The notes below the pieces were generated by a model, which saw only the letters and a list, made by a program, of their open reading frames with translations, had not been told where the DNA came from and ran no database searches. This document shows, one piece after another, positions 7,786 through 15,853 of a stretch of DNA of 64,000 nucleotides. The DNA lies in assembly GCF_030532715.1 (NCBI RefSeq), contig NZ_JAUNKO010000001.1, forward strand, positions 248,001 through 312,000, written 5' to 3'. Both the position numbers and the translations under genes were made by a program. This DNA is from Corynebacterium sp. (lineage in GTDB: Bacteria; Actinomycetota; Actinomycetes; Mycobacteriales; Mycobacteriaceae). How positions within the stretch are numbered: position 1 is the first letter of the stretch; every line of letters begins with the position of its first letter.

Positions 7786-8418
7786 GTCAGCTTTTTCTAC
7801 CCACCGTTGGCCGGCCTTGGCTACCGGCACACTGCGCTGCATAAGCGAGGAAACGGTGGCGGCCACCGCGTCGTAATCGCCTGGATTTGCGGCGATGGTG
7901 ACGGTAACGCGGGCGCCATAGGTGACTTCCGCGACGTCGAAACCTCGGTTGCGGAGTTCGGCTTCCAGCCGCCCAGCGACGTCGTGATCAAACTCGATGC
8001 TGTAGAGTTCGCGGAGTTCACGGCGCACGGAAACCACTTCGTCGAGGCAACCACTCACCGCATCCGAGTAGGCGCGAACCAAACCGCCGGTGCCGAGTTT
8101 TACGCCGCCAAAATAGCGCACGACCACCGCAGCGATGTCCAGCATGCCGCAGCCGCGCAGCACGTCGAGCATGGGTTGCCCGGCAGTGCCGGAGGGCTCC
8201 CCATCGTCACTCGAGCGTTCGACAGGATTGGCGCCGTCGACGTGGTAGATAAACGCGCTGCAATGATGCCGCGCGTCGGGGAACTGGCTTTTGATTTCGG
8301 CGATAAAAGCCCGCGCTTCTTCGGCGTTTTGTACGCGCCGAATATAGGTCAGGAACCGCGAGCGTTTGACCTCGAATTCGTGGGAAAACGTGCGTGCTGG
8401 AGCGGGCAGGCGGTACAT
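7783..8418 (-). CDS. YigZ / IMPACT-family protein
   Basis: A 211-residue cytosolic protein. The N-terminal UPF0029 (Impact) domain shows EVKRSRFLTYI, HHCSAFIYHVDG and SSDDGEPSGTAGQP (about residues 15-110). The C-terminal domain (about 135-205) is ferredoxin-like, as in YigZ. The biochemical role is not settled; links to translation or nucleic-acid binding have been proposed for the family. The gene shares a 24-bp divergent promoter region with treZ, and its -10 (TAAGCT) is seven bases before the ATG. Confidence 0.9.
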   Translation of the reverse strand: MYRLPAPARTFSHEFEVKRSRFLTYIRRVQNAEEARAFIAEIKSQFPDARHHCSAFIYHVDGANPVERSSDDGEPSGTAGQPMLDVLRGCGMLDIAAVVVRYFGGVKLGTGGLVRAYSDAVSGCLDEVVSVRRELRELYSIEFDHDVAGRLEAELRNRGFDVAEVTYGARVTVTIAANPGDYDAVAATVSSLMQRSVPVAKAGQRWVEKAD

Positions 8419-8425
8419 AACCTTT

Positions 8426-8431
8426 AGCTTA
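8426..8431 (-). promoter_or_regulatory. -10 element of the YigZ-family gene
   Basis: TAAGCT on the minus strand ends seven bases before the ATG at 8418 (leaderless). It overlaps the treZ -10 on the other strand by two bases. Confidence 0.5.
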
Positions 8432-8435
8432 TGCT
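8430..8435 (+). promoter_or_regulatory. -10 element of treZ
   Basis: TATGCT is seven bases before the ATG at 8443 (leaderless). Its -35 would have to lie inside the YigZ-family coding region. Confidence 0.5.
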
Positions 8436-8442
8436 AGAGCGC

Positions 8443-9993
8443 ATGCAAAACTTTTCTGTGTGGGCCCCGAACGCGTCCACCGTTGAGCTTGTTGTCGATG
8501 ACATTACGCACCCGATGACCCCTGGCGAGGTGTGGACCAGCGACGTTACCCCTCTCCCCGGCATGCGCTACGGTTTTCGGGTGGACGGGCAAGTGGTGCC
8601 GGATCCGCGCGCTACCAGCCAGCCGGACGGGGTACACGGGTTAAGCGAGGTCACCGACGCCTCCTTTGATTGGCAGCACCCCTGGACGGGCCAGCAACGC
8701 AGCCTGATATACGAGTTGCATGTGGGAAGCTTTGGCGGTGACTTCTACGGGGTTATCGAAAAACTGCCTTATTTGCAGGAACTTGGCGTGGGTGCGATCG
8801 AACTTATGCCCGTGCAGCCCTTTGCCGGTACGCGGAACTGGGGTTACGACGGTGTGTTCTGGCACGCCGTCCACGCCCACTACGGCGGCCCCCGCGGACT
8901 CAAAACGCTTATCGACGCCGCACACGGCCACGGCATCGCCGTCTACCTCGACGTGGTATACAACCACTTCGGCCCCGAAGGCAACTATCTGAACCTGTTC
9001 GGCCCGTACACGGTGGCCAGCCCAACCGGTTGGGGCGACGCGGTAAACATGACCAACCCGCACGTGCGTGCGTACATCTTGGATGCGGTACGCCGTTGGT
9101 TCACCGAATTTCGGGTCGATGGCCTGCGGTTGGACGCCACCCACGCGTACACCGACGAATCCTTGCTCGACGACATCGCTGCAATAGCACGGGAAGTCAG
9201 CGCAGACACCGGGGTGAAACGTACGCTCATCGCCGAAGATTTGCGCGACGACCCCACCATCACCACCTCCCGCGGCATGGATTTGCAGTGGAACGATAGT
9301 ATCCATCACAGCCTGCACGCAATAGTCAGCGGGGAACGCCACGCCTACTACCGGGACTTTGGCACGATTGCGCACCTTGTGGATGCGATTAATCATCGTT
9401 ACCCCAGCGTGGTGTACACCACCACGCACGATCAGGTGGGCAATCGGCCGCGCGGGGACCGCCCCAGCCAAAACCTCAGCGCCGCGCAACAGCTGCTCAA
9501 AGCGGCCATTATTGCCGCAATCCCAGAACCCACCATGCTGTTTATGGGCGAGGAGTATGGCGCCCAAACGCCCTTCCCGTTTTTCTGCTCCCACTCCGAC
9601 GCGGCATTGGTACGGGGCACGATCAACGGCCGGCGGGAGCAATTCAGACGCATGGGCTTGGACGATTCCCCACTGGACCCCAGCCTGCCGGAAACCTTTG
9701 ACCGCGCACGCCTGGATTTCGTGGGCGACGAGGACATTAGCGCAGGTTATAGGGAGATATTAGCGCTCGGTGCGCACGCCACCGCGCCTATCGACGCCGT
9801 GGGCGGACCCGGATGGCTGGCCATCCAAGGCGCCCTGCCGCTGGTGGCAAACCTGTCTGAGCGTCCGGTGACTGTCCCATACACCGGCGACGTACGATAT
9901 AGCCCCGGCACCCCGGTGGTAGGCGCTCACGGGATCACCCTCGAGCCATGGGGATTCGCCTTTTTGAACGAAATGACTCGGGCCGCCGGTTAG
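8443..9993 (+). CDS. treZ: Maltooligosyltrehalose trehalohydrolase TreZ
   Basis: A 516-residue GH13 enzyme that releases trehalose from maltooligosyltrehalose, the second step of the TreY-TreZ route. The N-terminal CBM48-like domain begins MQNFSVWAPNAS. The barrel shows LDVVYNHFGPEGNYL, DGLRLDATHA (nucleophile Asp231), LIAEDLRDD (Glu265) and TTHDQVGN. I moved the start to the ATG at 8443 because a TATGCT -10 lies seven bases before it; the ATG at 8431 sits inside that -10. The stop overlaps the convergent MFS gene by four bases. treY is not in the window. Trehalose matters here for trehalose mycolates. Confidence 0.93.
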   Translation: MQNFSVWAPNASTVELVVDDITHPMTPGEVWTSDVTPLPGMRYGFRVDGQVVPDPRATSQPDGVHGLSEVTDASFDWQHPWTGQQRSLIYELHVGSFGGDFYGVIEKLPYLQELGVGAIELMPVQPFAGTRNWGYDGVFWHAVHAHYGGPRGLKTLIDAAHGHGIAVYLDVVYNHFGPEGNYLNLFGPYTVASPTGWGDAVNMTNPHVRAYILDAVRRWFTEFRVDGLRLDATHAYTDESLLDDIAAIAREVSADTGVKRTLIAEDLRDDPTITTSRGMDLQWNDSIHHSLHAIVSGERHAYYRDFGTIAHLVDAINHRYPSVVYTTTHDQVGNRPRGDRPSQNLSAAQQLLKAAIIAAIPEPTMLFMGEEYGAQTPFPFFCSHSDAALVRGTINGRREQFRRMGLDDSPLDPSLPETFDRARLDFVGDEDISAGYREILALGAHATAPIDAVGGPGWLAIQGALPLVANLSERPVTVPYTGDVRYSPGTPVVGAHGITLEPWGFAFLNEMTRAAG

Positions 9994-11450
9994 GCACGCA
10001 CCTCGGCGATATCGCGCGGTAACACCCGCGCAACGAGCAGCGCCACACCGATCGCAGTCACGGTGGCCACGGCGGAGGATGCGGTGACACCGGAACGGAA
10101 CGCGGCGTCGGCAAGCACGATGATGTCGGCGTCCCCAGTGGCGTGGGCCACCGCCAGAGAATCGGCAACCTCTTCGGGCACGCCCGCGCCGTACACCGCC
10201 ATCACGATCGCCCCGAGAATCGCCGTGCCGAATGCGCCGCCCAGCTCGTAACCCGTCTCCGAAATCGACGCCGCCGCACCCACGCGGTCCGGTGGCGCCG
10301 CGGCAAGGATGTAATCGTTGGTCACGGGATCGATCATGCCCGTGCCGAAACAAAACACCGCAAACCCGAGCGTCAACCAGGCGCCGGAATATTCGAACGC
10401 TCCGTACGCGTCCAAGCCGAGCACGCAACTTGCGGCAGCGGCAATACAAAACGCCACAATGAGCAAACCCCGCGCGGAATATCGCGCCATGAACCGGCCG
10501 GTGACCAACGCCGCAATCATGGACGCCAACAACCCCGGCACCATGAGCAAACCCGCCGTAATCGGCGAATACCCCAGCACTACCTGCAGGTACTGGCTCA
10601 AATAGAACAGCACGCCAATGTAGAGGAACATGGCAATGCCATTGACCACCACCACGGTGGCGTAGGTGGGACGCGACAACAACTCGACATCAATCACTGG
10701 GTGCGGGCAGCGGCGCAAATGCCGCCACCACAAGGCGCCGACCACCACCGCCAACACTGCAATGGCAACCGCACCAACGCTCACCCCCTCCACGGGTATC
10801 ACCTTCACCGCATACACCAGCGAAAACAGCGCCACGATGCTGAGCACGGCGCCGCGGATATCAAAGGGTTTCGGGTTGGCTGCGCGGGACGGCGGCAATA
10901 CCCGCGAGCCGGCAATCACAATGATGGCCACCAAGGGAACGTTGATGAAAAATACGGAGCCCCAGGTGAAAAACCGCAGCAACAACCCGCCAATCAGTGG
11001 ACCCGCGGCGGCGGCCATAGAGTACACGGCAACCCAAATGGAGATCGCCCGCGCCCGTTCCGCGGGATTCTGAAACATCGCACTAATCAACGAAAGCGTG
11101 GACGGCATCAGGGTGGCGCCGGCCGCGCCCTGTAACGCGCGCCCCGCAATCAACATTTCTGGGCTCGTGGCGCAGCCAGCGGCCACCGACGCAACGCCGA
11201 AGCACACGGCACCCACCAGCAACACCTTGCGGCGACCGACGCGGTCCCCAAGTGTTCCCATGGTGATCAGCAACGCGGCCAGTACGAACGCATATACGTC
11301 CACAATCCACAGGGTTTGCGTGGCGGATGGCTGCAGCGCAGCAGTGATCGACGGAATGGCGAAATTCAGCACGGTCGTATCTACCGCAAGCACCGCGATC
11401 GTCACGCACAGAACCGACAGCCCCCACCAGCGATTCGGATATGATTCCAT
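9990..11450 (-). CDS. MFS drug-efflux type transporter (14-TM)
   Basis: A 486-residue membrane protein of the DHA2 (EmrB/QacA-like) family. It shows about 14 hydrophobic segments, motif A (GDRVGRRKVLL) after TM2, the TM1 signature LAVDTTVLNFAIPSI, and motif C (AAAAGPLIGG) in TM5. It probably exports cationic drugs or dyes by proton antiport; the substrate cannot be read from sequence. Its ATG at 11450 overlaps the TAA of ilvA by one base (TAATG), so it is translationally coupled downstream of ilvA. Export of an amino-acid related compound is therefore an alternative. Confidence 0.88.
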   Translation of the reverse strand: MESYPNRWWGLSVLCVTIAVLAVDTTVLNFAIPSITAALQPSATQTLWIVDVYAFVLAALLITMGTLGDRVGRRKVLLVGAVCFGVASVAAGCATSPEMLIAGRALQGAAGATLMPSTLSLISAMFQNPAERARAISIWVAVYSMAAAAGPLIGGLLLRFFTWGSVFFINVPLVAIIVIAGSRVLPPSRAANPKPFDIRGAVLSIVALFSLVYAVKVIPVEGVSVGAVAIAVLAVVVGALWWRHLRRCPHPVIDVELLSRPTYATVVVVNGIAMFLYIGVLFYLSQYLQVVLGYSPITAGLLMVPGLLASMIAALVTGRFMARYSARGLLIVAFCIAAAASCVLGLDAYGAFEYSGAWLTLGFAVFCFGTGMIDPVTNDYILAAAPPDRVGAAASISETGYELGGAFGTAILGAIVMAVYGAGVPEEVADSLAVAHATGDADIIVLADAAFRSGVTASSAVATVTAIGVALLVARVLPRDIAEVRA

Positions 11451-12751
11451 TACACCAAAAACTCGTATTCTGGGGTCCCGGGTTTCAGCTGCTGCGTATG
11501 AATCCGGGATTCCCTCATGCGTTCCAACAATGGTTCAAGGTCGCTCGCGGTACGCAGCTGCAAGCCCACCAACGCGGTACCGGTCTCCCGGTTATTGCGC
11601 TTTAAATACTCGAACCGGGTGATGTCATCGTGTGGGCCCAGCACCTCCGACACAAAGGCCTTCAGTTGACCAGGCTCCTGCGGAAAATCCACGAGGAAAT
11701 AATGCTTCAGGCCGCGGTGCACCAGCGAACGCTCCACGATTTCGGCGTAGCGGAGCACGTCATTGTTCCCGCCGGAAATAATGCACACCACAACCTCATC
11801 CGACCGCAATTTCAAATCTTTGAGCGCGGCCACGGACAACGCGCCGGCTGGTTCCGCAACAATGCCTTCCGATTGGTACAAGCCGAGCATTTCAGTGCAC
11901 ACCGCGCCCTCGCTCACATTCAGCATGTGCAAGCGGGAACGGTTTGCGTCCACGATGCGATAGTTCACTTCGCCGATGCGTTTCACGGCGGCGCCGTCGA
12001 TAAACGGATCGATGCTGTCCAAGGTTACCGGGCCATCGTTATCCAACGCTGCCTGCATCGAGGCCGCCGAGGTCGGCTCCACACCCACCACCGCGGTGTG
12101 CGGTGCCATGTCCGCGAGGTAGCTCAACACACCCGCGATCAGGCCCCCGCCGCCGACTGGAACTACCACCACATCGGCGTTTTTGCCCAAAGTAGACAAT
12201 TGCGCCAAAATCTCAGCGGCAACGGTTCCCTGGCCCACGACGGTGTCGCGGGCGTCGAACGGTTCCACCACGGTTGCGCCAGTGCGCGCGGCGTCCACAC
12301 GGGCGGCGGCGGACGCCTCATCAAAGCTGTTACCGGTAACCACAACATCCACAAATTCGCGCCCATGCACGCGGATGCGATCGAGCTTTTGTTTCGGCGT
12401 CTGATTCGGAACGTAGATTCGCCCCTTGATGCCGAGCGCGCGGCACACGTACGCAACGCCCTGGGCGTGATTGCCGGCGGAAGCCGCAACGATGCCCGCC
12501 GCCCGCTGCTCATCGGTCAATTGGGCAACATTATTGTAGGCGCCCCGGATCTTATACGAACGTACGTCCTGCAAATCCTCGCGCTTGAGGTATACCTGTG
12601 CGCCCGTCTCCTCAGACAAGCGCGGGCAATATTGCAGCGGGGTTGGTGCGATCACGGAGGAAATTCGCGCCTGGGCCATCTGAATGTCTGCAGCACGTAC
12701 TGGCTCCAGATCGTTCGACAAGGCGGGAACGGCAACAGCGTGATCAGTCAT
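11450..12751 (-). CDS. ilvA: Threonine ammonia-lyase (threonine dehydratase) IlvA
   Basis: A 433-residue PLP enzyme converting L-threonine to 2-oxobutanoate, the first committed step to isoleucine. YLKREDLQDVRSYKIRGAYN carries the PLP-binding lysine. VPVGGGGLIAG is the phosphate-binding glycine loop. The C-terminal ACT-like domain (about residues 335-433) senses isoleucine. The start is the ATG at 12751; a longer frame upstream has no initiation signal, while TACAAT (12760-12765) ends eight bases before this ATG. The mRNA therefore looks leaderless, which rules out classical leader-peptide attenuation. The MFS gene is coupled downstream. Confidence 0.95.
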   Translation of the reverse strand: MTDHAVAVPALSNDLEPVRAADIQMAQARISSVIAPTPLQYCPRLSEETGAQVYLKREDLQDVRSYKIRGAYNNVAQLTDEQRAAGIVAASAGNHAQGVAYVCRALGIKGRIYVPNQTPKQKLDRIRVHGREFVDVVVTGNSFDEASAAARVDAARTGATVVEPFDARDTVVGQGTVAAEILAQLSTLGKNADVVVVPVGGGGLIAGVLSYLADMAPHTAVVGVEPTSAASMQAALDNDGPVTLDSIDPFIDGAAVKRIGEVNYRIVDANRSRLHMLNVSEGAVCTEMLGLYQSEGIVAEPAGALSVAALKDLKLRSDEVVVCIISGGNNDVLRYAEIVERSLVHRGLKHYFLVDFPQEPGQLKAFVSEVLGPHDDITRFEYLKRNNRETGTALVGLQLRTASDLEPLLERMRESRIHTQQLKPGTPEYEFLV

Positions 12752-12759
12752 GAAAGCAC

Positions 12760-12765
12760 ATTGTA
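12760..12765 (-). promoter_or_regulatory. -10 element of ilvA
   Basis: TACAAT on the minus strand, eight bases before the ATG at 12751. Confidence 0.5.
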
Positions 12766-12947
12766 GCCTCCGATGGATCGGCAAGCATATCGCGGGGACG
12801 CCGCGCCCCGCACCCCATTCGCACAAACAAACAATCGCGCATGGGGCATTTTTTGGGTCCCCACACCCGAAGGTGGGTAAGGATTTCCAAACCAAGAACC
12901 TTAAAGGAAATACTTAGTGTTAACTTACGTTTCTGGAAGGTTTTCTC

Positions 12948-13493
12948 GTGACCGCATCGTACGAATACAACAGCGACGGCATCCCCGACGACAACTCCAA
13001 CAAATCACTCAAAATCGTCGGCTTCGGCTGCGGCGCACTCACCTTGGTGCTGTTACTCGCGGCGGGATGCATCGCCGTCGCAGGCGGATCCTCACAGGAC
13101 ACCATTCGCACCACCACCCACACCGTGATGAGCACGGTGACCAAAGCGACGACTCGCACTGTGACAAGTACGGTGACCACCACCCCGCCGGAACCGACCA
13201 GCTCGGAACCCAGCTCACTGAGCGACACGACCGGCAGCGCAACCTACACCGACGGGCCGGCCAGCGTAGACAACAACACCGACGTCTCCGGGGACAACGA
13301 CACCCAAATGCGCGGGTTTCTCGCACCGGCACCCGCCCCGGTGGTAGCGCCGGAACCCGCACCAGCCCCCAGCGCGTACTACCAAAATTGCAGCGACGCG
13401 AAAGCTGCCGGCGCCGCACCTCTGTACCGCGGCAGCCCCGGCTACCGACCTGGCCTTGATGGGGACAACGACGGCGTAGCCTGCGAACGCTAA
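12948..13493 (+). CDS. Membrane-anchored protein with Excalibur calcium-binding motif
   Basis: A 181-residue protein. A short cytoplasmic N-terminus is followed by one transmembrane segment (about residues 24-46). A long Thr/Ser and Pro/Ala-rich extracytoplasmic linker follows, and then a C-terminal Excalibur domain: YYQNCSDAKAAGAAPLYRG ending in the DGDNDGVACE calcium loop. Excalibur domains are extracellular and bind calcium. The start is GTG at 12948 with GGAAGG seven bases upstream. The 3' end overlaps the convergent kinase gene by four bases. The role at the cell surface is unknown. Confidence 0.88.
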   Translation: MTASYEYNSDGIPDDNSNKSLKIVGFGCGALTLVLLLAAGCIAVAGGSSQDTIRTTTHTVMSTVTKATTRTVTSTVTTTPPEPTSSEPSSLSDTTGSATYTDGPASVDNNTDVSGDNDTQMRGFLAPAPAPVVAPEPAPAPSAYYQNCSDAKAAGAAPLYRGSPGYRPGLDGDNDGVACER

Positions 13494-14410
13494 AGCTCCG
13501 GCAGTGGATCGTTCGCCGCTGGGTACGACGACTGCGCACCATACCCGGTGACCGTGTAGGCGGCGACGCGGCAGGCATGGAACGCCGCATCCCGCAACGA
13601 GCTCCCCTCCGCAAGCCGCGCCACGAGCGCCCCGGTAAACGCATCGCCCGCGCCCGTGGTATCCACTGGGGTCACCGGCGGCGTGGGCACATGCTCCACC
13701 CCATCCTCCGTTGCCACCATTGCCCCCTGTGGCCCAAGGGTGATGACTACGCTGCGGAACCCGGCGTCGAGAAGCTCTTGCGCCATTCGCTCCGGCTGCG
13801 ACACAATATCCGGCACACCTGCGGAAGGGCAGCCCAAATACTCCAGTAGCCGCGCGGCCTCATGCTCGTTCGCAAGCAGAGGATCCGCGCGAAACAGCAA
13901 TTCCCGCGCCACCGGAATCACCGGCGCCAAATTCACCACCACCCGGCCCACCGAGTGCCGCACGGCCGCCTCGAACCCCGACGCCGGAATCTCGCCCTGC
14001 AACAATACGATCTCCGCATTCCGCACAATGTCCGCATGGAGGTTGACGTAACTCTCCGTCACCCAACTATTCGCACCCGGCAACACCACCGTCGTGTTTT
14101 CCCCGTCCTCGGCCACCGTAATCACCGCCAGCCCAGTCGCATCCCCCCGTTTTTCGACGCCCGTCATCACCACGCCCGCATCCACCATCAGCGCCGTAGC
14201 ATTAAAGGCATACGCATCATTGCCAATGGCACCAACAAATGCCACGCCAGCACCCTGCAACGCGGCGGCCACCGCTTGATTCGCCCCCTTACCCCCAGGG
14301 GAAATCGTGCCACCCGTGCCTAGCACAGTTTCGCCTGGGTGCGGATGCCGTTTCACCCACATGCTTAAATCGGCGCGAATCGAACCAACAACAGTAATGC
14401 GCGGAATCAT
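13490..14410 (-). CDS. Ribokinase-family (PfkB) sugar kinase
   Basis: A 306-residue PfkB kinase. GGKGANQAVAAA (about residue 38) and the C-terminal DTTGAGDAFTGAL (about 250) are the two PfkB signatures; the Asp in GAGD is the catalytic base. The closest fit is ribokinase, phosphorylating ribose at O5. However, the substrate motif that reads GSINAD in E. coli RbsK is GSIRAD here, so the Asn that contacts ribose is Arg. Substrate specificity may therefore differ. The start is the ATG at 14410 with AAGGGT upstream; the longer frame lacks signals. A 15-bp palindrome at 14436-14450 lies just upstream. Confidence 0.82.
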   Translation of the reverse strand: MIPRITVVGSIRADLSMWVKRHPHPGETVLGTGGTISPGGKGANQAVAAALQGAGVAFVGAIGNDAYAFNATALMVDAGVVMTGVEKRGDATGLAVITVAEDGENTTVVLPGANSWVTESYVNLHADIVRNAEIVLLQGEIPASGFEAAVRHSVGRVVVNLAPVIPVARELLFRADPLLANEHEAARLLEYLGCPSAGVPDIVSQPERMAQELLDAGFRSVVITLGPQGAMVATEDGVEHVPTPPVTPVDTTGAGDAFTGALVARLAEGSSLRDAAFHACRVAAYTVTGYGAQSSYPAANDPLPEL

Positions 14411-14435
14411 GTCAACCCTTAAACGCTTCGAATGG

Positions 14436-14450
14436 AACGCAGAGTGCGTT
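14436..14450. promoter_or_regulatory. Candidate operator upstream of the sugar kinase
   Basis: AACGCA GAG TGCGTT is a perfect 6-bp inverted repeat with a three-base centre, 26-40 bases before the kinase ATG. It is the size of a repressor site; the regulator is unknown. Confidence 0.4.
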
Positions 14451-14490
14451 AATGGACCTTGAAAACAAAACTTGGTTACCTTCCACAGGT

Positions 14491-14530
14491 ACATTGTTTT
14501 CGCAAACTTTGCTGACATAACAATGTTTGC
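14491..14530. repeat. Nested inverted repeats
   Basis: ACATTGTT (14491-14498) pairs with AACAATGT (14519-14526). GCAAAC (14502-14507) pairs with GTTTGC (14525-14530). The two pairs interleave, so only one can form in a single strand. Confidence 0.5.
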
Positions 14531-14919
14531 AGACCTTATAATTATTTGCTGTTTCGCGATTGTGTACGATTTTTCAGTCAACGCTTTTGTGGCGATATTT
14601 TTGGCCGATATTCAGTGCGAACGCTGGGGAATAATGCGTGTTGGCCCGCCCCCGCAGCTTCGAACAAATTTGCGCCTCCGGGGTTGGGGGTGCGACGAAA
14701 CACCACCCGCAAAACCCCGCGGAAAACGCCCCCACACACCCAAGCGTGTCGCCACACGACTATCGCTATCAGCGTTGCGGCTCTGCACGTGGGACACCCC
14801 AGGGGCCGCACCGCGATTCACACGGTAAATATTGTATTGGTGATTCGAGAGCACTTCAAGCTGCACCAACGCGTTGCGGACGACAAGTTTTACCCCCCGG
14901 AAAGGAGACCACAACATTA

Positions 14920-14950
14920 AGAAAAAGGGCCACGCATGATACGCGGCCCT
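14920..14950 (-). terminator. Rho-independent terminator of the methyltransferase gene
   Basis: On the minus strand AGGGCC pairs with GGCCCT (arms 14945-14950 and 14926-14931), followed by TTTTTCTT. It lies about 50 bases after the stop at 14999. Confidence 0.8.
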
Positions 14951-14998
14951 CCATCCCCCAAATCCTGGCACCTTCCTAAAAGGATCGCCGTTCAGCGG

Positions 14999-15793
14999 CT
15001 ATTTAAAGTCGACTTTCACCACATACATTCCCTGGATCAATTCGAAGAAGTTAAACCCGGCGCGATAGCCAAATGGCAAGAATTCCCGCTTATCAGGATC
15101 AAGGTAGTTGGTGAAGTTGAATTCGATGTCTACATCGGCGACGCGGTCGCTCCAGAATCGAATTTCATAGGGATCGTCAACTTTGAAGGGCATGGGTTCA
15201 TCTTTGAGCGCGCGGCGTTGGACCTGCCCACCCGCTTGAACCTGGGGAGATTCGCTGTCGTAGCACAATCGGGAGCCGGGGAAGCGTTTCCCCATCTCAT
15301 CAATAAGCTTTTCGACATCGCTCACCTCAAGGTAGTGGAATTTACCCGACGCCACTGCGATGAGGCCCTTGGATGCATCAACATGATCCATCCAGGCGTG
15401 GTCTGTGATGGCGTACGGAAGATCCACCCCGTCATCCGAACACCAGTTCTTTCGGAGCTCTAATACGTCGGCGTCGTCGAGGTTGTAAACGGTGCAATCG
15501 TAACCCTGCAGATCTCGACCAAGTTGGCTAAAACCACTGCCCATGTTCACCACCGCAGCGCCGGGATACTCCGCCAAATATCGCTTGGCTTCCACCACCG
15601 CCATGAGGTGACGCAGCCCCAACACCATGGCCGGAAACCCATCCATCTCCGCTACGGCAACCCCGCCTTGTTCGGCCGCTTCAGTGACTTCAACTGCCCA
15701 CGGGTCGGAGAAACATTCAGGCCATTTCTGTGCCGCCGCTGCGCGGCCAAACAGCGGGAAAAACAAGGTCTGCTGGACTTCGGTTACGCTCAT
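14999..15793 (-). CDS. Class I SAM-dependent methyltransferase (LCM-like)
   Basis: A 264-residue cytosolic protein. AVVNMGSGFSQLGRDL (about residues 78-95) matches the SAM-binding glycine motif of the leucine carboxyl methyltransferase / TcmP-like family, and YNLDDADVLELRK follows as the acidic loop that binds the SAM ribose. ITDHAWMDHV is the next core strand and helix. Family members O-methylate carboxyl groups or polyketides; the substrate here is unknown. TAAACT (15801-15806) is seven bases before the ATG, so the mRNA is probably leaderless. A terminator follows, which makes it monocistronic. Confidence 0.78.
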   Translation of the reverse strand: MSVTEVQQTLFFPLFGRAAAAQKWPECFSDPWAVEVTEAAEQGGVAVAEMDGFPAMVLGLRHLMAVVEAKRYLAEYPGAAVVNMGSGFSQLGRDLQGYDCTVYNLDDADVLELRKNWCSDDGVDLPYAITDHAWMDHVDASKGLIAVASGKFHYLEVSDVEKLIDEMGKRFPGSRLCYDSESPQVQAGGQVQRRALKDEPMPFKVDDPYEIRFWSDRVADVDIEFNFTNYLDPDKREFLPFGYRAGFNFFELIQGMYVVKVDFK

Positions 15794-15800
15794 GCAGACT

Positions 15801-15806
15801 AGTTTA
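15801..15806 (-). promoter_or_regulatory. -10 element of the methyltransferase gene
   Basis: TAAACT on the minus strand, seven bases before the ATG at 15793. Confidence 0.45.
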
Positions 15807-15853
15807 TCCTCGCCCTAGCACCCACGCTGCAAGTGGTACAGATGTGACGCAAG

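Larger units (their letters stand above)
14411..14925. other. Gene-free stretch with several inverted repeats
   Basis: I find no convincing gene. It holds the palindrome at 14436-14450, nested inverted repeats at 14491-14530, an AT-rich block with TATAAT on the plus strand at 14537-14542 (CTGACA 19 bases upstream), and TTGGTG/CACCAA near 14840. AAAGGAG near 14900 resembles an RBS but precedes only an ATT and a seven-codon frame. It may hold the kinase promoter and possibly a small RNA. Confidence 0.4.

Noticed and set aside
12752..12895. N-terminal extension of ilvA by 48 codons
   Set aside because: The extension has no family similarity and overlaps the promoter region; the -10 at 12760-12765 would lie inside the coding sequence.
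14472..14828. 118-codon frame with a hydrophobic start upstream of the kinase
   Set aside because: There is no RBS or promoter at a proper distance, the second half is Pro/Arg-rich shadow-like sequence, and the hydrophobic part comes from AT-rich promoter DNA.
14898..14936. AAAGGAG followed by ATT and a seven-codon frame
   Set aside because: It looks like an RBS but has no ATG, GTG or TTG, and the frame ends inside the methyltransferase terminator. At most it is a relic of a lost start.
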